From the NCBI RefSeq assembly GCF_001553115.1, contig NZ_KQ960175.1:1-64000 (forward strand): 64,000 nt of DNA, written 5' to 3'. A model generated the notes under the pieces. That model ran no database searches and was not told where the DNA came from. It was given only the letters and a program-made list of their open reading frames with translations. Position 1 is the stretch's first letter, and the number at the start of each line of letters is the position of its first letter. Below are positions 1-6,909 of this stretch, one piece after another. Both the position numbers and the translations under genes were made by a program. The stretch is from Aedoeadaptatus coxii (GTDB lineage Bacteria > Bacillota > Clostridia > Tissierellales > Peptoniphilaceae).

Positions 1-440
1 AATGACGCAGGAACAAAAGGAACCGTTCTTGCAAGACATCTCATTCAATCATTTTTACTGGGTCCTGAATTGGCTCACCAGATTGGTATGGAGCTGTGTA
101 AAAAGATACTCAAAGATGGTACGAATTTGTCTTATCTACTCACGTAGATAAGGGGCATATCCACAATCACATCATCTTCAATAATGTAAATATGGTAACA
201 GGTAGATGCTACCAGTCTAACAAGAAAAGCTACCACCAAATCCGTTATCAGAGTGATAAACTCTGCAAAGAAAATAGCCTATCTGTCATTGACGAGTTTT
301 ACGAAAGCTATAAGAAAAAATATAATATTAAAGGTAAATCTTGGTATGAAAACGAACAGGCAAAACATGGCACTTCTTGGAAAAGCAGGCTTCAATTTGA
401 CAAGGATCCTATCAATCTTTATATTGAGCCTATTTTCTAA
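1..440 (+). pseudogene. Relaxase (mobilization nuclease) remnant, frameshifted and truncated
   Basis: From base 1 the reading frame gives a relaxase-like peptide beginning NDAGTKGTVLARHL and stops at a TAG at 148. The family-like sequence resumes in another frame from about base 120 (YEFVLSTHVDKGHIHNHIIF) and runs to the stop at 440, so about one base is missing near 118-121. The HVDKGHIHNH stretch is the metal-binding histidine motif of conjugative-element relaxases, which nick the transfer origin. The carboxyl end loses similarity after KSRLQFD. The 5' end lies outside the window. With the frameshift and the lost carboxyl part it cannot encode a working relaxase. Family assignment rests on recognisable motifs; no search was run. 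Confidence 0.8.
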
Positions 441-531
441 TTCATACCTCGTAAGAGAGAAATAATAACTGTTCCTATACCAAGTAGGAATGTCATAAAT
501 GCAGAAAGTCATATGCTGTCATTCTTTTCTA

Positions 532-849
532 TTAAATCATTTTGAAGTGTCTCAAAGCATCCACGATGGCTGCGTCTTTTTCAGGTGTACATTATGGAAT
601 AATTTGTTTCTCCTTTTTAGACTTGTTGTAATGTTCTCGTAATTCTATTCCACATTTCCTTTTTATCTGTGCAATATATAATGTTGAAACTTTTAATTGA
701 AATTTATTCCAAACATATTCTGTGATTTGAGCATATGTTGCCTTACTTTCAGCACTTGTCAAATCAAGCTCATCCAGCTCAATTTCAATATTTATATGCT
801 TATCGACATCGAGTTTGGGCAAAAGTGCTACCGTCTCGTCTTTCATCAC
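532..849 (-). pseudogene. Carboxyl-terminal remnant of an RNA uracil-methyltransferase-like gene
   Basis: The open part (592-849) encodes 85 residues ending in KSKKEKQIIP. It resembles the tail attached to RumA/RlmD-type 23S rRNA (uracil-5-)-methyltransferases of clostridia and their mobile elements (TYAQITEYVW, LKVSTLYIAQIKRKCGI). Reading through the TAA at 592-594 gives CTPEKDAAIVDALRHFKMI and a stop at 532-534, which is the normal end of that tail. The gene therefore carries a premature stop (probably CAA to TAA) and has lost its catalytic amino-terminal part. It sits next to a broken relaxase, as expected for decaying mobile DNA. The exact parent family is less certain than the decay. Confidence 0.65.
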
Positions 850-884
850 GCTTCATTCAAAACCTCACAATATCCTAATCAAAG

Positions 885-977
885 AAAAAACCGCCCTCAG
901 GCGGTCTTTGTTATTCGCTTAAATCACTTTCATCCATAAAAGGTTCGGCGCCTTCATATTCTACATCGATTTCGGTC
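885..977. repeat. 93-bp direct repeat, copy A (tail and terminator of the CD1247-like gene)
   Basis: These 93 bases match 1812-1904 at all but two positions, both in the loop of the terminator hairpin. Read on the minus strand they hold the last 22 or so codons of the CD1247-like gene (ending DESDLSE and TAA) and its intrinsic terminator (GC stem at 890-905 followed by a T-run on the minus strand at 885-890). Here the coding tail has no gene body: it is joined 22 bases after the stop of the DUF2975 gene, so it can act only as that gene's terminator. Confidence 0.9.
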
Positions 978-999
978 AAACCATTTGGAGAATTTCCAA

Positions 1000-1449
1000 T
1001 TACTTCTCCTGAACCATATCCCGATAAACAACAAACAGCTTGAAAACAATTTGAAGAAAAGCAAGAAAGGCAAGCGACAATATCATATCCGGACTTAAAT
1101 CAATTCGCTCCAAACCGGGACCTCCACCCTCATAACCTATGCAACCATATAGGAAGACGACAACCATCGTCGTCTTTACAAGGGAGGAAATTTTTTCCAT
1201 GTATTGAACAGAAAACCTATCCTCATGAAGAATATCTTTCAGAAGATAGTTTAGATTACGAAACGCAGACCCTACAATTACCAATATAATAGCACAAAAT
1301 ATTTGAAACACGATGTTTCGTGAATCAATATGGCCCACGTAGATATCTTTAAACATAGAGCCGATCACCAGTACGGGTAAGACGAACCATATAATACTAA
1401 AGACCTTCGTGAACATGTGATATCTTTCAAGTTTATTCCGTTCCACCAT
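1000..1449 (-). CDS. DUF2975 family membrane protein
   Basis: A protein of 149 residues with four predicted membrane segments (around IIWFVLPVLVIGSM, IVFQIFCAIILVIVG, TTMVVVFLYGCIGY and ILSLAFLAFLQIVF), the usual layout of the DUF2975 family. Family members often neighbour a small Xre-type regulator, and none is present here. The start at 1449 is chosen because AAGGAGG lies 4 bases upstream; a GTG one codon later would have a better spacing of 7. A longer frame begins at 1506 without a ribosome binding site. The gene lies between the two 93-bp repeats and borrows the duplicated terminator. Function unknown; probably accessory and acquired. Confidence 0.7.
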   Translation of the reverse strand: MVERNKLERYHMFTKVFSIIWFVLPVLVIGSMFKDIYVGHIDSRNIVFQIFCAIILVIVGSAFRNLNYLLKDILHEDRFSVQYMEKISSLVKTTMVVVFLYGCIGYEGGGPGLERIDLSPDMILSLAFLAFLQIVFKLFVVYRDMVQEK

Positions 1450-1568
1450 TATGCCTCCTTGTAACTCTAATGTTAAATCCGACATGTCTAATAAATTACA
1501 TTTCAACTTTAGACGCCTATAGCTACTTTCCTTTACGTTTCATCCGGTTCTGTTAAGGAATATTCTTT

Positions 1569-1580
1569 ATTGTATACAAT
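1569..1580. promoter_or_regulatory. Perfect 12-bp palindrome at the DUF2975 promoter
   Basis: ATTGTATACAAT is a perfect inverted repeat overlapping the downstream end of the -10 element of the DUF2975 promoter. Position and symmetry suggest a repressor operator. The core resembles sites of GntR/YtrA-type regulators, but no regulator gene is in the window, so the cognate protein is unknown. Confidence 0.4.
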
Positions 1581-1607
1581 TATATTACTGTAACTCGGAA
1601 AAGTAAA
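1579..1607 (-). promoter_or_regulatory. Probable promoter of the DUF2975 gene
   Basis: On the minus strand a TTTACT -35 element (1602-1607) is followed after 17 bases by TATAAT (1579-1584). Transcription would start near 1572 and give a leader of about 120 bases. Confidence 0.5.
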
Positions 1608-1764
1608 TCCCACGCTGATATTTTTATATCATTAAATTGACTGGGATTATGTTTTTAAAATCAAAATTTACTTTTTAAAAAATAAAAAATTATTACTTTT
1701 TCTTTCTTCGTTTAATATTAGCCTGTTCAAAACCGGTGATGGATGGCATTTAGGAAAACAAAAA
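1608..1764. other. AT-rich intergenic stretch with no recognised feature
   Basis: Part of the 1450-1837 gap between genes. It has long A and T runs (for example 1671-1710) and no reading frame with a ribosome binding site. I see no RNA gene here. The base composition is clearly more AT-rich than the core genes to the right, in keeping with foreign origin. Confidence 0.5.
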
Positions 1765-1788
1765 GGAGCCTAGTTTTCACTAGACTCC
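1755..1788 (-). terminator. Second hairpin terminator after the CD1247-like gene
   Basis: On the minus strand GGAGTCTAG and CTAGGCTCC (1765-1788) pair with one mismatch around a six-base loop and are followed by TTTTTGTTTT. It lies just past the main terminator of the CD1247-like gene and may be a back-up or a relic of another transcript. Confidence 0.45.
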
Positions 1789-1811
1789 CCAATGGTTGAC
1801 ATAGAACCCTA

Positions 1812-1904
1812 AAAAAACCGCCCGTAGGCGGTCTTTGTTATTCGCTTAAATCACTTTCATCCATAAAAGGTTCGGCGCCTTCATATTCTACATCGATTTC
1901 GGTC
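1812..1904. repeat. 93-bp direct repeat, copy B, with the terminator of the CD1247-like gene
   Basis: The parental copy of the repeat at 885-977. It holds the last codons of the CD1247-like gene and an intrinsic terminator on the minus strand (CCGCC/GGCGG stem at 1817-1832, T-run at 1811-1817). The unit from 885 to 1811 is thus bounded by direct repeats. Confidence 0.9.
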
Positions 1905-2188
1905 GGATCGTTATAGTCATCGAAGAGATCGTAATCGTCGAGATCGTATTCATCGAAATCGTCGTACCCTTCATCGTCGTAGACGTAATCTTCAAGTTCA
2001 GCTAAATCTTCTTCCACTACGTCGACGTAATCTTCGAGATCTTCAAATTTTTCGTCGAGAACTTCTGTAAGTTCAGCTACAACATCGACAAGTTCCAAGA
2101 GAATTTGGCCTTCTTTGGAATTTTCTTCCAATCCCAAGCCGTCGGCTAATCCTTGGACGTACGCAATTCTTTGTAAAATATTTTTCAT
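1838..2188 (-). CDS. CD1247-type acidic protein encoded beside efp
   Basis: A 116-residue protein. The first 40 residues (MKNILQRIAYVQGLADGLGL onward) match the CD1247 amino-terminal domain, a short conserved helix found in many clostridia, often next to efp. The rest is a predicted helical, then extremely acidic tail rich in Asp, Glu and Tyr. The start at 2188 has GGAGG 7 bases upstream; an ATG at 2203 overlapping the efp stop (TAATG) has none. It is co-transcribed behind efp. Role unknown. Its 3' end has been duplicated upstream of itself (885-977), leaving this copy intact. Confidence 0.75.
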   Translation of the reverse strand: MKNILQRIAYVQGLADGLGLEENSKEGQILLELVDVVAELTEVLDEKFEDLEDYVDVVEEDLAELEDYVYDDEGYDDFDEYDLDDYDLFDDYNDPTEIDVEYEGAEPFMDESDLSE

Positions 2189-2202
2189 GGCAGCCTCCTT
2201 CA

Positions 2203-2760
2203 TTAAACTCTGGACATATACTCGCCACTACGGGTGTCGATACGAATTTTATCTCCGCGATCGACAAATAGCGGTACAAGGAGTGTAAAACCGGTCTCAA
2301 CCGTTGCAGGTTTTGTAGCGCCGGAGGTCGTATCGCCTTTGACGCCGGGTTCGGTTTCAGTAACTTCAAGTTCAACAAAGTTTTCGGGTGTAACGTTAAT
2401 GGGTTTGTTTTGGTAGATTTGAATCGTCGCCATGTCGTTTTCCCGCATAAAGTTCAACGCATCTTCGACAAATTCCTTTTCAATCGGGATTTGTTCGTAA
2501 GTTTCGTTGTCCATAAAGTAATAAAGCTCGCCGTCGGAATATAAGTATTGCATTTGCTTGGTTTCAATAACCGCATTTTCAAATTTTTCCGAGGGGTTAA
2601 AGGTCGTTTCTTTCGCGCCGCCGTTTAATACGGAACGGATTTTTGCACGAACGAATGCCGCACCTTTACCGGGCTTTACGTGTTGGAAATCGACGACTTG
2701 ATAGACATCGCCATCCATTTCAAAAGTTACACCTTTTCTAAAATCACCTGCTGAGATCAT
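2203..2760 (-). CDS. efp: Elongation factor P
   Basis: A full-length 185-residue EF-P, which binds between the P and E sites of the ribosome and relieves stalling at proline runs. The amino-terminal KOW-like domain carries Lys32 in the loop PGKGAAF, the position that receives the modification in other bacteria. Two OB domains follow, the last ending with the typical [11 protein letters not shown]. It has its own promoter and is followed by the CD1247-like gene with a TAATG junction. No EF-P modification gene is recognisable in the window. Confidence 0.97.
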   Translation of the reverse strand: MISAGDFRKGVTFEMDGDVYQVVDFQHVKPGKGAAFVRAKIRSVLNGGAKETTFNPSEKFENAVIETKQMQYLYSDGELYYFMDNETYEQIPIEKEFVEDALNFMRENDMATIQIYQNKPINVTPENFVELEVTETEPGVKGDTTSGATKPATVETGFTLLVPLFVDRGDKIRIDTRSGEYMSRV

Positions 2761-2789
2761 ATAATCCTCCTTCTTTGTACTGCTAACAC

Positions 2790-2818
2790 ATTATACCAAA
2801 TTGTAAAAAATCTCACAA
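2790..2818 (-). promoter_or_regulatory. Promoter of efp
   Basis: TTGTGA (2813-2818), a 17-base spacer and TATAAT (2790-2795) on the minus strand, about 30 bases before the efp start. It separates efp from the pilin operon upstream, after which no clear terminator is seen. Confidence 0.7.
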
Positions 2819-2826
2819 CTAAGGAG

Positions 2827-3729
2827 CTATTGCTCGTAAACTTTTTTCATATGGAGATCATGGATTTTTATAAATCCGGGGAACGGGTAGAGAACCCTTT
2901 CCGTTGCTTTAGGATTGAAGGCGACGACGGCACCTTCCGGCTGATTCCCTAAAATAAGGCCGTCACAGGCCAGTCGACCCTCGATACGGGCACCGGGCTT
3001 TATTATGCAGACGCCCTTTACCTTTAAATTTCCTTTTATAATGGCGTCTTCGTTAATGACTGCGAGACCTTCCATTGCCGTGGGCGTCTTTAACGTGAGC
3101 TCGCCTCGTATAAAGATGCGCGTCGGCAGATCGGGAGAAAAACTTGCGATCTCATTTTCTCCACGGATCACTCGAAAACGCCTGTTGTCGTATGTTACAT
3201 AATCGCCATTGGCTGTCATCCAGCTATCGACAGAAGGCTCCTTCATGTAATCGGGATCTTTTTCCAGAGCCGCAAACCAGGGTGAGACGATTTCTTTAAA
3301 GCCTTTTGTCCCAAAATCCAGGTGTCCGCTCTCAACATTAAAAATCGGATTGACCAATTCCCCTTTAAGTTGAGCGAAAGAACTGATCCCCTTATAGGTT
3401 GCCCGCGTCAAAAGGGAAAAGGAACAGTATTTTCCCTCTTCTTTTATAGGTTGAAGTTCCGCCGTCTGCGCTGTAATGTCGCCGTACTGCGGACGTGGGA
3501 GCGTTTGTTTTCCGCCGGTAAAAAGGGATGCCAGTTTTTCTTCTTTTAGGTCATTCCATGCCAAGTACGCCAGAGATTCTGCGTAGTATCCGCTCTGCGC
3601 ACTGTCTTTCATAGCGCGGGCCGATAATGATTGGGTTTCCAGTCTCGAAAATAAGTAGAGAGATAAGAGGGCTATAATGGAAAAAATCATAACCGCCATT
3701 AAGGAAACGGATCCGGATCGCTTAGTCAT
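2827..3729 (-). CDS. PilX/GspK-like minor pilin with large carboxyl domain
   Basis: A 300-residue protein. A short basic leader (MTKRSG) is followed by a hydrophobic helix (VSLMAVMIFSIIALLSLYLF) of the prepilin kind, but position 5 is not glutamate, as in GspK/PilX minor pilins that cap the fibre tip. The helix continues into the PilX-like pattern SAQSGYYAESLAYLAW. The carboxyl half has short beta repeats (ELTLKTPTAMEGLAVINEDA, KGVCIIKPGARIEGRLACDG) like a small bactofilin-type helix. The start at 3729 is preferred because AGAGG lies 5 bases upstream; a GTG at 3735 has no such site. It is the last gene of the pilin operon and overlaps its upstream neighbour by eight bases. Confidence 0.7.
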   Translation of the reverse strand: MTKRSGSVSLMAVMIFSIIALLSLYLFSRLETQSLSARAMKDSAQSGYYAESLAYLAWNDLKEEKLASLFTGGKQTLPRPQYGDITAQTAELQPIKEEGKYCSFSLLTRATYKGISSFAQLKGELVNPIFNVESGHLDFGTKGFKEIVSPWFAALEKDPDYMKEPSVDSWMTANGDYVTYDNRRFRVIRGENEIASFSPDLPTRIFIRGELTLKTPTAMEGLAVINEDAIIKGNLKVKGVCIIKPGARIEGRLACDGLILGNQPEGAVVAFNPKATERVLYPFPGFIKIHDLHMKKVYEQ

Positions 3730-4246
3730 AGCCACCTCTCAACGCCACAGAGCGCGTGTACTCTCTTCCGCCTCGCGTGAGGCGAATCGTCAATAAATCG
3801 CCTTCTCTGCTGAAATGGAGCTCTTTTACATCGTCTAAGATAATATTTCGTACGCCCGGTCGCTTCCCTATTTTTTCTTTACTGTACTTTGCACGATAAT
3901 AATCGCCGTAACGTGAAAGTGTGCGATTTTGCAAAACATAACTCACCACTTTATGGCCGTTTCGCCCTTTTTCCCGTACATACAGCTGCAACCCGTTATC
4001 TTCGATGAAGTAAAATGCATCGGCGCTGTGAATCTCGTCGATCAACGATTGCAACGCAAAAAATTCGTCGTTGGTTCGCGTCATTTTCCGGCCAAGTCCG
4101 GCAGAAGTATTAAGGGATGTGAGCAAAATATTTCCGAGAACGGCCATTAACAGCGATCCAATGGCCAGGGCGAGCATTAATTCAAGGAGTGTAAATGCTT
4201 TTTTTCGGCCGAAGCCCACGAAAAAGAAGTTTTCCCGTCTTATCAT
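3722..4246 (-). CDS. PilW/ComGF-like prepilin
   Basis: A 174-residue prepilin. The leader MIRRENFFFVGFGRKKA precedes FTLLELMLALAIGSLLMAV, with glutamate at mature position 5 and alanine rather than glycine before the cleavage site. The soluble part carries the LQSLIDEIHSADAFYF pattern typical of PilW/GspJ-type minor pilins. GGAGG lies 6 bases upstream of the start. The first 65 bases overlap the end of the preceding prepilin gene in another frame, and its stop overlaps the next gene. Confidence 0.75.
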   Translation of the reverse strand: MIRRENFFFVGFGRKKAFTLLELMLALAIGSLLMAVLGNILLTSLNTSAGLGRKMTRTNDEFFALQSLIDEIHSADAFYFIEDNGLQLYVREKGRNGHKVVSYVLQNRTLSRYGDYYRAKYSKEKIGKRPGVRNIILDDVKELHFSREGDLLTIRLTRGGREYTRSVALRGGYD

Positions 4247-4499
4247 GGAATACCTCCACTTGCTCTATTCCTTCACTATAATTCGTGATCTGCACATGAC
4301 AGTGTTTTGACTTCAAAGTTTGATAGGCCATGGCCGCTTCCATGACGTCTTCCCCTTCCACGGCAGCATCTCGATCGCGGCTTAAACGACCGAATTGAAG
4401 GGCACTCCCGCCTAAGGCGGCGCTCAACATCACGACAAGAAGGGCTACGATCCCGAGGGTCAAAATGACTTCAATCAAACTGAAACTCTTATTTTTCAT
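4182..4499 (-). CDS. PilV/ComGE-like short prepilin
   Basis: A 105-residue prepilin with leader MKNKS and hydrophobic helix FSLIEVILTLGIVALLVVML, glutamate at mature position 5 and serine before the cleavage site. GAGAGG stands 4 bases before the ATG. The short globular part (VEGEDVMEAAMAYQTLKSK) fits a GspI/PilV-type minor pilin. Its last 65 bases overlap the next gene, so translation of the pair is probably coupled. Confidence 0.7.
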   Translation of the reverse strand: MKNKSFSLIEVILTLGIVALLVVMLSAALGGSALQFGRLSRDRDAAVEGEDVMEAAMAYQTLKSKHCHVQITNYSEGIEQVEVFHDKTGKLLFRGLRPKKSIYTP

Positions 4500-4932
4500 G
4501 GAACCTCTCCACTCGAATATGGCTGTTTACAGGAGAAAGAATGAGTCCATAGGATCTTTTCCCAATTTCAAAATATATCGTTCCACTATTTGCCGGTCTC
4601 CCCGACGGAGAAAAGCTCAATCGATCTTTTCCGTTAGACGTCTCGCTTTTTGTAAAAACAAGTTTTGATTCGTAAAGCGAAAAAGTTCCTTCACGACCCT
4701 TCACGCTCTTTGTGTACCCGTCGGTTGAAAAGCTCATGGATGTTTCTTTCCGTTCCGTCATGGCCACACGCCTTAAATCGCTAAGCTCTCCTGCCATCAT
4801 ATGTAATTGGCGCTCAGCTTTAAATTGCCGAACGCCAAGGAGGCCCAACGTCGCAACGGCTACCGTCAAAGCTAAAATAGCGACGACAGTAAGGACTTCG
4901 ACGAGTGTCATGGCCCGTATTTTATTTTCCAT
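4489..4932 (-). CDS. GspH/ComGD-like prepilin
   Basis: A prepilin of 147 residues if started at MENKIRA (4932); an in-frame ATG at 4950 would add six. The leader is followed by MTLVEVLTVVAILALTVAVA, with glutamate at mature position 5 and alanine at the cleavage position. The body (LSDLRRVAMTERKETSMSF) fits the GspH/FimT beta-rich minor pilins. Neither start has a ribosome binding site. The gene overlaps the end of the PilO-like gene, so it is probably translated by coupling. Confidence 0.7.
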   Translation of the reverse strand: MENKIRAMTLVEVLTVVAILALTVAVATLGLLGVRQFKAERQLHMMAGELSDLRRVAMTERKETSMSFSTDGYTKSVKGREGTFSLYESKLVFTKSETSNGKDRLSFSPSGRPANSGTIYFEIGKRSYGLILSPVNSHIRVERFHEK

Positions 4933-6277
4933 GGGATAAAATTTGAACATTTTTCATGGGGATGTTGACCGATACTCCACCCGGATCTTGGAATTTATAG
5001 CGCATTTGCACGACGCGCATGGTTCCGTCCATACCGTTTAAGGGGAAGAACAGACGGGTGTATCCGTCGCCTACATCTCCTTTACGGGAAGGCAATACTT
5101 CTTTTGTATGGCCCGAAAGATCGGAGAGCAGTAGACTGAATTCGCCGCCTACATTTGCGTCGGGAATAACGTCGATTGTAAATTCGTAGCCGTTTTTCGG
5201 CAAATAGAATCCGCCCGTATCGAGGAAGATTTCGCGTTTCAGGGCTTGAGCCCCTTCTTCAAGAGCCGGCGTCGTAAAAGTTAAATTACCTACTCGGTTT
5301 TCTTTTGCTACATTTCCTGCGCCGTCGGAGACAAAGGACGTCTCAAATGTACCGTCGCCTGTTACAGTTAAAATCGTATCCATAACGGAATAACGTGTAA
5401 TCGGCGGTGCCAAATATACGGTTTCCGATGTCATGGGCGGTTTTTCCGTTTGAGGTTTCACTTGATTGGTTTTAGCCGGGCTCGCCGGTTTCTTTGCGGC
5501 GGGTTTTTTCACCGTGGTAGTGCTTGGTTTTTTCGCCGTACCGGTAGAGGGGCGAACGACCGTCGTAGGGGTTCTGCTATAGGAAGACGAGGAGCTTGTA
5601 GACGACGAACCGCTGCCTGTCGTAGGTGTGGCCGTCGTTTCCGGCGTTTGCGTAGCCGGCGCAGACGGCGTGGCCGGTGTCGTTTCAAATGTTTTAGATG
5701 CCAAGCTGTTATCGACGATTTCGTAAGGAATAGACAGACGAATGGTCGTCGTTTCCATATTGGACGGATCTTTGCTGTAGGAAACGGAATCGACGGTGAC
5801 CTTATAGGGCAGTGATTCTAAAGTTTCCAAGTATTGGGTAAGGGTTTCGGTAGGTCCATTATGCTCAACTACAACATTTAGGCTTCCCTCGCTACCTTCC
5901 CCACTCGCCACTTCTTCATTGGAAATGGAAACATTGGGATCCGATGCAATATCATCTTCCAAGGCTTTTTCCACATCCGTTTCTTTAAGTGTCGTCTTCT
6001 CGTTTTTCATTTGGTTCGCATCCGCTTCCTGAGCGTGTGCTACCGATGTTTTCATTGCGGCCTTTAATGCTTCCTGCTCGGCGAGAGGCGCATGAAGAAA
6101 AGCACCATAACCGATGCCGCAAGTGGCTGCAAGGAGAAGAGCGGCAAGGGCAGCTTGTTCCTTTTTAGAAACTTCGCCTCGTTTCAGGCGAGCAAATGTA
6201 TCTTTAAGTATAGGTTTTAGTTCATCATTTCGATTGGGAATATTATTATTTCGAAAAGGCAAAAAATCAAAATTCAC
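4922..6277 (-). CDS. PilO-like membrane protein with Thr/Pro-rich linker and beta-sandwich domain
   Basis: A 451-residue protein starting with GTG (AGAGG 7 bases upstream). One membrane segment (about residues 42-60) follows a cytoplasmic tail. A helical stretch and a small alpha/beta domain (about 120-200, with LTQYLETLESLPYKVTVDSV) resemble PilO, the periplasmic partner of the pilus motor complex. Then come a low-complexity Ser/Thr/Pro/Ala/Lys linker (about 205-300) and a carboxyl beta-rich domain (about 315-451) that looks like a jelly-roll. It is the first gene of the pilin operon. PilM and PilN are absent here. The PilO assignment is by layout and weak resemblance. Confidence 0.5.
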   Translation of the reverse strand: MNFDFLPFRNNNIPNRNDELKPILKDTFARLKRGEVSKKEQAALAALLLAATCGIGYGAFLHAPLAEQEALKAAMKTSVAHAQEADANQMKNEKTTLKETDVEKALEDDIASDPNVSISNEEVASGEGSEGSLNVVVEHNGPTETLTQYLETLESLPYKVTVDSVSYSKDPSNMETTTIRLSIPYEIVDNSLASKTFETTPATPSAPATQTPETTATPTTGSGSSSTSSSSSYSRTPTTVVRPSTGTAKKPSTTTVKKPAAKKPASPAKTNQVKPQTEKPPMTSETVYLAPPITRYSVMDTILTVTGDGTFETSFVSDGAGNVAKENRVGNLTFTTPALEEGAQALKREIFLDTGGFYLPKNGYEFTIDVIPDANVGGEFSLLLSDLSGHTKEVLPSRKGDVGDGYTRLFFPLNGMDGTMRVVQMRYKFQDPGGVSVNIPMKNVQILSHGK

Positions 6278-6295
6278 GTGATCACCTCTATAGGT

Positions 6296-6324
6296 ATTGT
6301 ACCATTGCCCTTTCCCGGTGTCGA
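6296..6324 (-). promoter_or_regulatory. Promoter of the pilin-like operon
   Basis: TCGACA (6319-6324), 17 bases and TACAAT (6296-6301) on the minus strand, just before the GTG of the PilO-like gene. Five genes down to 2827 would form one transcript. Confidence 0.55.
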
Positions 6325-6356
6325 CGGCTTCATCGCATTTTCACACCCCAAGGAGC

Positions 6357-6382
6357 AAAAAAGACTCGCCGAAGCGAGCCTC
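6357..6382 (-). terminator. Terminator after thrS and the SGNH hydrolase gene
   Basis: A GC-rich hairpin with a TTCG loop (6363-6381) followed on the minus strand by six T residues (6357-6362). It isolates the pilin operon from the genes upstream. Confidence 0.75.
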
Positions 6383-6384
6383 TT

Positions 6385-6909
6385 TTACAATTTTAAAATT
6401 TCTTCATACACCGCATCGGCGATAAGTTCGTGGCCTTTTTCATCTAAGTGAATGCCGTCGATAAATCGCGCGTCGTCTCTTGCGATAACGCGATCGAGAG
6501 ACAGGCCTTCACTTATAGCGTAAAGTTCCGTTAACTTATTTTTTAAGGATTCGATCATGGCCATTCCGACAAAAAGTTCGTCAGAAGTGATGCTCGGCAT
6601 CGGCGGCAATAGGATCAATACCCGGGCTTTCCGTTCACGGGCCATGTTTCGAAAATGCTCGTAAGCTTTTTCTACATCTTGTGCCCTTCCATCGCCTAAA
6701 AGATCATTACATCCGCCTAAGACGATTAAAAGATCGTCTTCTTCAAGAGGGATCGTAACTTCCGCCCGCTCGGTAATCCAGGCGCCGTTCACCCCTAAAT
6801 TAACGATGGGCTTTTGAAGTTTCTCCTCCAGTCGATCGACCCAAGATTTACCGGGCCTTACGCCGTAGCCGGCAACATATGAATCGCCGATGGCATAAAT
6901 CTTAGTCAA
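6385..6909 (-). CDS. SGNH/GDSL-family hydrolase
   Basis: A 174-residue cytosolic esterase-like protein with the four SGNH blocks: block I AIGDSYVAG (Ser10 nucleophile), a glycine near 40 in NLGVNG, GGCNDLL (Asn68), and block V DGIHLDEKGH (Asp151, His154). Such enzymes hydrolyse esters or thioesters, often of lipids or acetylated sugars; the substrate cannot be told. It has no signal peptide. The gene overlaps the end of thrS by eight bases and is followed by a terminator. Confidence 0.85.
   Translation of the reverse strand: MTKIYAIGDSYVAGYGVRPGKSWVDRLEEKLQKPIVNLGVNGAWITERAEVTIPLEEDDLLIVLGGCNDLLGDGRAQDVEKAYEHFRNMARERKARVLILLPPMPSITSDELFVGMAMIESLKNKLTELYAISEGLSLDRVIARDDARFIDGIHLDEKGHELIADAVYEEILKL

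Noticed and set aside
253-465. Second frame of 70 residues overlapping the relaxase remnant
   Set aside because: The relaxase-like sequence lies in the other frame; this one is a shadow.
2073-2378. Minus-strand frame of 101 residues across the efp-CD1247 junction
   Set aside because: It overlaps two well supported genes in another frame and has no similarity or start signal.
5450-5815. Plus-strand frame rich in arginine opposite the PilO-like gene
   Set aside because: It is the complement of the Thr/Pro/Ala-rich linker; composition explains the arginine runs, and there is no ribosome binding site.
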